Part shown: one piece after another, positions 23,101 through 35,100 of the stretch
Layout: every line of letters begins with the position of its first letter
How positions within the stretch are numbered: the first letter of the stretch is position 1
Origin: Styela clava
Lineage: Eukaryota; Chordata; Ascidiacea; Stolidobranchia; Styelidae
Assembly: GCF_964204865.1 (NCBI RefSeq)
Contig: NC_135262.1
Coordinates: 8,184,001 to 8,248,000 of the forward strand
DNA length: 64,000 nt
Direction: 5' to 3'
Notes under the pieces: generated by a model
The model's input: the letters and a program-made list of their open reading frames with translations, nothing else
Told to the model about the DNA's origin: nothing
Databases searched by the model: none
Position numbers and translations under genes: made by a program

Positions 23101-26100
23101 AGATAGTCATATTGCAAACTGTGTTTGTTCTGTACTTGCTTTGTATGTTATATTCAATGGATTAAAGTTTAGAGTGTCGAGCAATATTAATTTTGGGATA
23201 AAAAAAATAGGCAATTATTAAAGTATTTAAACATGCTAAGTTTTCATAATACATTACAATTATATTATAATAACGAACGAATATTCAATCTTTTGCAATA
23301 ATCGAGCTCAAAGATGCTCGAAAATTTTACGGTGTCTCGAAAATATCGTGTCCCGTGTATCAAACTTGTACTACCTGATCTACGTGTCCCCCTTGTCCTA
23401 CTTATCCCACTCGTTCTACGTGTCCCACTTTCTCCACGTGTGCTACTTGTCCCAATATTGTAAATTTGGAATATAGGTGAACTATACCTGATTAAGCTAA
23501 AGGGTACTCCCGTAATGTGTGTACCAGTTTAGGTTCATTTTATTTCGATTTTCCTATTTTAGTTCTACTACGACTGTCTGTGTTAGCCAAGTGAATAAAC
23601 CCACTGCCGTAGGTATCAGTCCCTTACACAACTTGATGTAAAGTAGACGAACAAACATTTTATATTTGTGATGCATATGCATACATGACGTGTCATTAGA
23701 ATCAATGCTAACGGTTCAAGATACTTGAATCAATGGCACCGTAAATTGCTTTGCAACCTAGTACGCATGAAAATTGCGCCTCAACGCTTTTATTGAATAA
23801 ATTAAGGTAGTTTCTGCAGACGTTTTGTTGTGTACAGGCGCTTGGAATCACGATATTTGATCTGAGTAATCTATAAAATTGTAGTTATAGGTAAGTATAT
23901 TTGGTAATTTAATGTCTTGTTCAACTACATACATTTCATTCAAAAAGTGCTTCCTTCACTTATGTCTCATTCACAGGGGGAATTTATTCCCGATATTTTG
24001 CCTAAGTACATGTCGAATGTGTTAAGGTAAAAATAGTAAACGAGAGTAATGGTAGATGTGGTACAAACGGTGCAAATGGGACGCGCACAAAGAGAAAATG
24101 ATTACATGCAGTACGAATGCAACGATATATACAAGTAGTGAAGGTGTACTACAACTATCATTGCAAAGTGGTACGAGTAATACAAGTGGGAAATAAATAC
24201 ATGAGACAAGCAATACAAGTGTGTAACACGTGAAACAACTCAACTTGCTCTCGTCACATACAATCTAAAATACTAATGACACTGCCTTTGTTGAAACTCG
24301 GACGGCATAGTGTTTTACGATTACAAAACACTACATTTTATAGACTACTTGTTGATGTCCTAATCCAAGTTATGTTAAACGTCTGGTTCAATCGACAATA
24401 TACTCATACCTATGCAAAGTCTTCGTCGTTTAAATTACATTAAGTGTATAATTGCCAAAAGCACCTTGTCCATATCATCACGTACTGCGACACCAACAAT
24501 CCGATAATTTTAATTGAAAAATAGCTGCCATATATGGTAATTAAAATGTTTTGTTTAATCGGGTATAGTTTATCTATACACCAACTATCACAACCTTGGT
24601 TGCTCTTCTGATTGCTCTTCTGATTCTCTTCTGAATTGCTCTATCTGATCATTCTTTAAGTGAAGTTTTCCCCAAGTGCATACTATCTATCAAAACTATT
24701 TTCTAATAAAACTATCTAGTTAGACAAATAATGGGCACGTAGGACAAGTGAAACACGTGAGATACGTCGGACACGTGGGACAATAGGGCACGTAGGAGTA
24801 GGACACGTGAGACAAGCGGGAGAACTGGGATACGTCGGACGCGTGAGACATTTGAGACAAGTGGGGTACAAGGGACACGTAGTACAAGTAAGATACTTAA
24901 AAAGAGTGACACGACATTTTCGGGACACCCGAAAAATTACATATATACTTTTGGAATGATTAAGATTTCGGTATTTGACTATCTTGAAATAGGTAAGCCA
25001 ATGTTATTTACTGTAGATGGAGATATACGAAATGGCTTTAAAAAGTGACCATTGAATACGTAATAGAGCGGCTTTGTACTTTGTAACCACATTGGAAGTT
25101 ATTGTAATTTACCAAAAACTATTATCACTATCACTACGACGACATATTAGTGATCAAAAGCAGAACGGTGGTTGAAATAACACTATATATATATTGAAAT
25201 TAACAGGAGAACAAAAAATAATAGTCCTAGTTTTCGGCCGAGGCTAAATGGCACTTTCAATTTAAAACATCCGAGGCAGGGTTCTCAAACCATCTGAATT
25301 ATCCCAAATGAGCTATTATCACAGCTACTACTGAAAAACTAATTGAAATGCAGCTGTATGAACACAACAAATATTTCGATCTTGAGGAGCAGGCTACTTA
25401 TTACAAGGAGGCTTTTTGAAAAGGCGTTGGCTTGAGCCCTACGATAAAGCCTACCCCGCTTGCAGTCAAATATCGGGATTGTATATTTCTGAAGACAGTG
25501 GGAATTAATCCTGCAATCTATTACCCAGGTTTGTTATTGCAATCAACAAACATTTAAAATCTTTCATGCTTCGATCAGAAAAGTTTTATGCTTTTCTGCA
25601 CCCTAATATTACAACCAACAGAAACACAGTCCGTTCAACATGCAGAGAACCTACCCGTCAAAATGCATTTTATCACCATTAATGCACAACAGCAGATGAA
25701 CTCATTTTCAACTTCAACTGAGGTAACCACATATTCCCTACTTGCAGTGAACAATATTTTCCTTACACAGGGCCTCTAGTCAGTTTACAGACTCGTCCAC
25801 ACTGACATTGTGAAATGCTGATAGTATTGGAGGTTTAACTGGGTGAAGATGTTTTTATCTTACAGATAGCAGTTCTGTTGTGTGATTCCCAAGGAACGTT
25901 TGGTAACCAGGCCGATAAAGGAGACGATATGAAAGTTTTTACAATGAGCCTAATGATGAGTTCTGTTCTGATTTACAATCTGATGAGTAAAATACAAACT
26001 GACAACTTGGAATATTTGAAGGTTTGTAAACAAAATTCATGACTACAACCAAACAAGTCTATCCGAGTCGAACATATACTAGCGCCTGTTGGCACAATAT

Positions 26101-29100
26101 AAAAACTGTAGATCAATTAAGCTTGTGTGTAACATCTTATTATTATTGTATTATTAAGCTCTTCATCAATTATACGAAGCGTTGCACGAAAAGCGCAGGA
26201 AAGCTATCACAGGCAAGTAAATGAGGCAGATGAGTGATACTTACAATAACAAATCACTATCTTTTATTTTACCTATTTTTTTTTTTACGTTATCTAATTG
26301 TTACAGAAATTATTCTTTCTTGTGAGAGACTGGGTAGCACCTTTTAGTTTCGAGTACGGTGATGCCGAAGCGAAAAAGTATCTGGCAACCGTGCTAGAAG
26401 GAGATGAACTCGATAAAACCTTCAAAGCAATATCATGTTATCTGATGCCGGCACCAGGAAAAACAACTCAGGTTTTTCATGACCGACAGTTTGATGGAAA
26501 GCTAGGAGGTTGGTAACAATCTGTTGTTTCGTGAATTAAAGAACTTCTATTTGTATTATATTAGTTGTATCATCAACTTCTGTTCATACTTAATCTCAAC
26601 AATAAGGATGTATTTTAGATCAAGCTATCAAATTTGCTTGACTTGAAATGGGTATCGGTCAAACTGTATCTATTGTCAGATTTGTTGAAACCGATCAACC
26701 GACTGAATGTTCTATTCATAAATATGGACGGAGCCAAATGGCACCATTTTTATAGTGCTATCTTTAGGACATCTTGTCACTGCTAATTGAATCAGAAAAC
26801 GAATTTGAATTTTATGTTTAAAACAGTCACATTGGAGATTGAGGAGTTTATGTATGACTTTTGTAACGCTCTTGCAACTTTCGATAAAAAAGAAGAGAGA
26901 TTTCAATCCAATATTGCCTAGTTAGGTACTTAGGTATCCTCAGTCCGCAAAGTATTTTTCGGCTTGTTACATCTCAGGTTGCTATACGCCTATACATTGT
27001 TTTTGCTCGGCCTAAAATAAACTGGAATTTAGGATTCATAAATGGTCATTCAAGGCGACAGCATAGCTAATTTCATTTGATGTTCATTTTAGATTTGGAC
27101 ATTGAGTTCCGTGATCATCTTTCTCCATTGGCTGCTTGTTTGTTGGATCCTCAAAACCTTGTAGCGAAAGTTCAGTCCGGTGAAATGTTAATCAATATCA
27201 TTGTCAAATCTTGGGAAAATATCAAAAAGTTTGAAACCCCAAATGGAATTGACGAAGTAAATTTTATTCATTTTATGTGTAGTTGTTCACTAGCATTAAC
27301 TTATTCATAAACACAGAATCACTGTTGAAAAAGTTACAGGCAGTCATTTGAGCTTGAACACCTTGAAGTGTCAAGTTAATATCAATCAGATAAAGGCGAT
27401 TTGAGTAAGAGCAAATATTTGCTCTAGCAAATAAAATACAGTCTTGTGAAAATTAACACCTAATCAACTTTTTTTTTATCTTGCAATCAGAACATAATAT
27501 GAGGTCGATAGTAATCTTCTGTCATAGAATTATGTTATTCACATTGGTTTTTCTGTGAGGTTCAGTTATTGAACCTACATTGTTTTTGGTATTCATCAAT
27601 GGCTTTTAGATTTTATTTACTTACTTATTAACCCCAATTTGGTCAGTAAATAATTTAATATATTTGTAGTCGTATTATTATTGCATTTTTCACTTATAGA
27701 TAAGAATATATAATACATTGATATCAATTTACGCATTTATGTCCAATAGTTATACCAGGATCATCATTGCTTGGAGGAAATTTTCAAAACTATGAAGTCA
27801 TACCAACAAGACGAAGCAAAAATTTTGGTAAATAAAATATTGTGATGAAGTTTTTGTTGTGAATAATAACAATTGTATTGTCACGGGTTAAATACTCACC
27901 TAGTTGTGCTATCATTTTAATGGTGCCAGACTAATTCGGGGATATCCAAAAATCGTCATTCTGTTTTATTTTTCCAGTAAGTAATGTAATTTATGAGTAT
28001 AAGTCACTACGAGTTCAAGATGCTTTAAATATTTGTTCGTCCCGTTTATTAGATTTATGTTGGATAATCATATGAATATAGTATAATGTTGGATTTATAT
28101 ATCGTCATGCTAATAACCGAATTGCGTAAGTCATTTTTGCGATTTTGAGTTTTTTTTTAAAAATAGGTATTTTTGTAATGCTGCGCACCTGTCTGTTAAC
28201 TCAGATTTTATTTTAGGAATTCCAAAACCCATAAAAATGAAGATTTAATGCACATCTGTGCAATTGTTTCGTCATAATGAATTATCATTGTTAGCGCTGG
28301 ACTATTGTGACGTCACAATGATAAAATAACCTCGGCGATGCATTTTCGAGTTTTGCATCTCGGATTCTAGCTTAGCGCGTATTAATTTGAATTTATACTA
28401 CAGTATAGGAAGGCGCGCACTTGTGATATTCACTGTCCGAGTCCAATTCACCTTGGTTGGCTTTTATATTGGATGCATTGCTTTTTTATTCTTTTTATTT
28501 AATCTTAATCTCATTTCGGTGGGTGTGCAGAACGTGTTATATTAATGAAATATATATTTTTGAACATAAATAATAATGTAATTGAAACTGATTAGCTATT
28601 TTGGGGATTGGACATTGTAGATACTGAGAATTACATTCGTTTTTGGAATGTTTAGTTTTCAGGACTGGTGCATATAGTAAAGTTGCAAAATTGGGTATGT
28701 CCCCAAGTCATAGACACATTTTTGCCTATGTCACAGTGCGCCATTATGACGTCACTTAACTGCGTCATACAAATTAACTTAAATCCGGCTACAATCAAAA
28801 AATTGAACCATGGCAAATTATTGACTCTCAATGGCATAACAATATCATTAGGAAGTTTTTTACGTTTTTTTCAAAACTGCTAAAAATGACTTACGCAATT
28901 CGGTTATTAGCGTGACGATATATATATATATAGAAGGTCCATACATTGTAAACAAAAGAATTTAGCAGTTATTGATCAGAGGCCAGTGTCTGAAACGGAA
29001 ACTTCTAACGTTGTTGCTTCACAGTAATTGTTCAAATCGAGAATTGAAAGGGATGACAAAATATTGAACGTGCTTATTTGAAACAATTATTTGATAGTAG

Positions 29101-32100
29101 ACTTTTTTCAGAAATTAAGACATATTCAAATATCTAATATTTGAGTTGTGGGACATGTTTGACTCTCGAAAAAAAATTTCTATAATTAAATATATAGAAA
29201 ATTATACTTTCAAACAATCCTCATCATTAACAACTCTGATTACTCGAAATAATCAACTGATATAGGAAATCAGTGATCAACACACCTTTAGTTTGTTGAG
29301 TGGTGAAATATGTGATATATAAAACTGCAACAGGGTGACAAATCTGTAAATGCGAAAACGACAGAAAAGCAATTGTCAAAAGCAAGAAACCGGGCTTTAC
29401 TTCAATTCGAAAAAAACTGTGCAGATTGCAGCAACAAGAACATAGTTAATAAGGCAAAGAACATTCTTCATGAACAACTCAAAGGCGCGAGGACACAATA
29501 CCTGCTTCAAAAAGAACTTATAGAAGTATGTGGAGCGTCACACTTTTCTGGAAACTGAAAATGACAATGTTTTAAAAATGTTTTATATCATTGTAGCTTG
29601 ACAAGAAGAAGAAAACGCAGTCAACATTTCAGAATATCAAGGAAGAATATTTATTCAGAATGGAAAACGTAAATATTAGATTACTAACAAGCGTAAATTC
29701 AAGATATTTGTCTCTAATAGTTCATATACAAGTTGGATGTTCTATAAAGCTTAGGTAAATGTGTACGCAGTGGAATTTGTTGGTAACCCCGATGGCCTTG
29801 TTATTAATACTCTCCCCACGACATCAACAGTATTCCGACCAATTGTAATTTAAAATAGGCCAAGTGTTGTTGGTCTTCATCGGAATTATTTTTTTTTTAT
29901 ATTTATTTCACAATACAAAACAATTTTAATAAGAGACGTTTCTGTACTCGTCTATTAGTTGTTCAAGCTTATTTGAACCAATTTCCTATATATACCATTA
30001 TCAGCTACCAGTATAAATATTGAGACTATGAACTGATAGTACAGAGTGAGCACAAAAAATTTAACCAATTAATTTTTTAATAACATCTACAAAAATAAAG
30101 AAAATTCATTAAACATTGTTTTGGTTTCAACTTTCGTTTGTGCCGGACTTTACTTGTAAGTTAAGGAAATCTAGAACGCTTTGCACAAAAGTTATCCGTT
30201 GCGTAAAATCAATACACGATCGCGTACTCCTCTATGCGAAATTTTTGCTGCTGCAATTGCAGTTTTAAGTTCACCGGTGGTCTGAGGAATGTTATGATAC
30301 ACATTGTCCGTCGAATACTCAACCAGGTTAATCATCTTTTTTGAAATCGCTCTCTATCAGTCAACCTAGGACGTGAGGTGTTACGTGGGGCGTCGCCCCA
30401 TCTTTTGGAACCGCTACTAATCAACTCGATGAATTTCCCTACGTCGTCCGAATGATGTCCAACGCTTTCTCTGCACCGTCACATAATGTTCCATATTCAC
30501 CGCGTGATTTTCGTTTTTGAAAAAACACGGACCAGTTATGCAATGGTTACCCATGCTGTGCAATTCATCGGGTATAGCAGTCTCTGTAAAACCTTTTTTG
30601 GAGGTGTTGTACCCAGCAGGTGAATATATTTTCACTATTGTCATGCCCATATACAACAGAAAGTGTGATTCATCAGAAACCTGAGTGGGTGATTGACAAA
30701 TTTGCCCAACGGTTACAAGTCTGTTTATGTTGATAAGGGGACAATTGGATCATATTCTAGGGAGAACATAACTTTTGTGCAAAACGTCCTAGATTCACGA
30801 AACTTAGATGTGTAAAATCAAACAATTTACTCCATTTCCACGTGGGTAACCAAGAAATTTATTGGTTTTGTTATTAGAACCACCCGTAAATAATAAAAAT
30901 TTATTTTATTTTTCTCCAAAGCAAAAAGCACTCCTCGGACGGGACGATGGATCTGCGCATCACGACGTTAAAAAAGAAATGGAAGAAAATTTTTTGCCAA
31001 CCCCTGACAACGAAGATTTTAAGTCAATCAAGGCCGATTTGGACTTTCTTTTCAAACGAATGGACTATGATTGTTCCTTTAAACAGGTGGCTTCAATTAC
31101 CGCGATAGTTAACCAAATTGTACTTTAACTTTGTGTACTCATGAGTTTGCTTGAAATTATAAAATGTAAGTATAGTAATATGAAAATAGAAAGCTCTAAT
31201 TATGTGTAATTGCCTTCAATAATTTGAAGTTGCTTGTGCATATAAAACCTTTCAAAATTCTACTAATTACAGATATACCAATTGCGATATTTGAAATTGT
31301 TGATATCACCAATATTCCAATATGATGTAGTTACCAACATATGTATATACAATTTTTTGAGTAGCCGGGCGGATGGGATAAAATATTTGTTCGCGAACAT
31401 TGTTTACAGTGGTCTAACGGTATATTAAAATACTTGACCAAGCGCAGCTTGCATTTTGAGCTTTTACGAACGCGAAGATGCTCATCACTTCCAGCGGATC
31501 TCTTTACCAAATCCCCATGTCTCTTTATTGCGTGGTTGTACTAGATTCAAAAATGAAAGTCTATATCTAAAAGCCGATATCTGAACTTGCTAAACTGTTG
31601 CAGATTCAACATACTATTGAAGTGAATAATGCAGTAATAAAGGCCGCAAAGCATTATGAAGAAATATTTAAGGAGGTATTCATGATTTTATTTATATTAT
31701 GAGTTTATAGCAAATGCATATCTGTTTTGAATCACTAATCACTACTTATTGATATACGCAGAAAGTAGGCGGCTATCACAACGAAAACGAATTGAAAATT
31801 TTCCATGAGCAGTCAATCGAAGAATCTGATAAAATATTGTACGCAGAACTGCCAGAAGCAACTATTGATCAATCACAAAGACAACGGGACAAACTCATAC
31901 AAATGATAAAAACATATATCATTTACTACAATACTATGAATCAAAAAGTAAGTCGACGCCATGAAAAATGACCAACTCGTGATAAAATTCAGTTATCAGT
32001 AGGTCTACATGTTGCGCTGTTAATAATTTCATACGCTTGAGCTATGAATGCTTTTGTCGACATTTACAGCTGCTTAGAATGCAAAGTTATCTAATGAGAA

Positions 32101-35100
32101 GACGTTTTCAGATTTACCTTAATAAATGAATTGCTTCTGTATTTGGGGTATTTTCATTTTTTGTGATTTGTATCCTGAAAATCCAGAAAATGGATAGTTT
32201 AAGTGGAGGTTTGTTTACAATTATTTGACTACAAAATTACTACATTGACTGTTTCGTTTTATTAGAAAACAGATGACACGGAATTGTACAAGATATGGCA
32301 GTCATTCAACCAATTCATGAAAATGGTAATGTTTTAGAAACATGATTTTGAAGAATACATAACATTGTACAGTATTCAACTGATATATTGTTACAGGCTA
32401 CCCGCGAAAAGGTGGTTGAAGATTCTTACATAATAGAAAAAACTCACGAATTCAACGAATCAGTAAAAACTATGAGTGAGGCTTTCGAATTTTCACGATA
32501 TGGCGAATTCATGACAAAAAAATGGAATTGCAATGTTGACGAAATACGCAATATAACAATGATGAGAAATATGTATTTAAAGGTGAGATATTTTGCGTTG
32601 ATATTCTATATTCTATTCTATTTATAATTTCAAAAACTAATTCCATGATTTATGAAAAGTAAAAATACCAGTACAAACATTCATTCATGTGTATCTGACG
32701 TTTGATGTTCACCACTCATAACGAAAGGTTGTGTGGGACCAGCGAATGAATGGTATTCATTCAGTCTACATGCAAAACTGGTTGACCATATTTTAGAATT
32801 TACATTGATTAGCTTATTAGATATTTCATTAGAATACGGAGAAAGATGTCGTGTCGCCTCGTCGTAGTTTCAGAAACGAATAGAAAATTACATCACACGC
32901 GCAATTTACGTTTCATCTTTATGCCGGTAGCATGTTTTACCAGGGCTCTCAAGACAAAGTTTATGTTGAAATCAGCGAAGCAGCAAGCAAGGCCGAAGCA
33001 CTCAAGAAAATAAAAGTGTGAAAAAAAGTCCAAGGAAGGTTAAAAGAAGTCCATAAGCATAAGTGTAGGTAAACCAAGCCCTAGTCAAGCAAAATATTAG
33101 TAGTACCAGGAAGCAGTCAAACAAAGTTAAGCCGGCAACATGAAAATGGAGTGAAGAGAAATAGCGAAAAGAAAAAAATGGAAACCAGCGAGTTTGGGGC
33201 AGCAAGCAAAGCAATCAGGCCCCCGCCCCAGCAGCAGTCGAAAATAGGATTAGATAAAGACAATGGTTTTTTGCTGCTCTGAAGGGTCCTACGAGATGTT
33301 TCTGCGTTTGAAAGGCTTGGATGAATTGTGTCAGTGCAGAAAATGTATGCTATTGTCATTGCTCTTATCAATTTAGTATTGACAAATTGATGATTATGTT
33401 GAAAAAGGGCATAAGACTTTAGGACCGTGCCACTTACAGAGACGGCTCAACTACTGCACTATGAAGTTTGAAATATCTTCTAACCTAGGCTATATGTTTA
33501 TTATATTTATAGAAAGCTATTACATTGTTCTAAAGCTAACATTTAATATGGAATCGGAAATTATTACACTAGCGGGGACTATCACATTTTTCAGCGAAGA
33601 TTTAAATTCTATTAAAAAAGAAGAACTCAAATTTAAGTCTAATTTCGTTTTGGACATTAGGATAAACGATTTTGGTATAACTGCTAAAGTAAGAGCTTCC
33701 ATGAAAGATAAAACATTTTGAGACACTATGTAAGGAGATGGTGCCGGAGGGATTGAAAGTGCAAACTGCGAATGCCCACGAAGAAATTGAGTTTGCAGCC
33801 ATATGGCTGCAGTTGCAATTAAGGATGCTAAGTATGACTACTTACAAGTATTCGATTCTTATCCGATTCCAAAATTTTCGATTCCGATTCTCGATTTCGA
33901 ATCTCGATTCCTCGACATAGCTTACCGAAAAAACATACCCACTTAAACAATACCATATGAAATCGAACAAGAGAGCGATGTTCAAATGTATGGACATTAA
34001 GACCAAAACTAAAATCGCACACATAAAAAGTATCCTTTAGTTTAGAGCCCACAGAAAATTTAAAAAAACATAAAATAAACGTAATAGCCTTCTAGAAAAA
34101 GTTTTCTAACCACTGAAAATTTCAAAGCGATAGTTCCAGTAGGTGAGCAGTTATTTTTTCATAACAATAACAAGAAAATGAATTCTAACCACAACAACAA
34201 AATAACAAAACGATCTGTATATCCACTTTAAGTCCAAAAAAATCACTGTCGTATTAAATAGAAAAAAAAAGCTATTGTAATCTAAAGTTCAATTCGTTCA
34301 CATGCCTTCCTGTAAGTCTCGATTGCAGTTTGAAAACAGTAAGCTCCGCTGAGCTAAATGCTTGGGGCTATAGATGTCATTGTACAGAACAGACTGCGCC
34401 GGCATTTCAATTTTTTAACATATCTTGAAAAAGTGACCAAACTTAGTCTTTGCAGCTAATTTTATCCCGGAATCTTTAAAAAAAAATTATTAGCTGATTT
34501 CTTACTCATTGAGATTCGAAAAAGGGAGTAAGGGTTTTCGAAACATCGTAGCAAATATTTATGAAATTCTTAACGTAGAATATTTTTAAATATGCCCAAT
34601 ACTATAGCTAACCAAATAATTGTCCATATTTTCGAAGGAAGTAGCCGAAGCTGAACTATCAACTTATGGACATACACTTCTAGAAACATTGCATGCTGAA
34701 TTGCAGGTGTGTAATATATTTTGTTTATCTATGATATCTTCCTACTTTTTTATCAGATTATTGGGCACAAAATGTATTCATTGGTCGCTTTGCAATATTA
34801 GTGTTGTTGTTTTTAAGAAAGTCTAGCAAATTCAATTCGAAAATGCCGTCAAAGCAAGGGGACGCTAGAACAGGGTGGTCCAAACCCAGGCCCGCCGCTT
34901 CATTATCTGTGGCCCGCGTCACATTCGGAGAGTAATCAAAAAATCCCATTTCGTGTTGTTTCGTGATAAAATTATTCAGAAAAATCTTTTGACATATTGT
35001 TACATCACTAATGTCACTGAATTGACTAGTGCCATAGCTAGCTGAGGCAACTAGCGAAGCTTAAATGATGTGCTTGGCAGTCTAAATTATTATCTGGCTT

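Noticed and set aside
24712..24928. two overlapping - strand open frames rich in Ser/Leu/Val/Arg
   Set aside because: Both are translations of the CACGTG minisatellite.
25268..25529. in-frame TGA codons as possible selenocysteine
   Set aside because: Two TGAs without a recognisable redox context or SECIS hairpin; decay is the simpler explanation.
33840..33920. ATTCGATTC repeats as a regulatory array
   Set aside because: Similar wording is typical of degenerate transposon termini and the copies are irregular.
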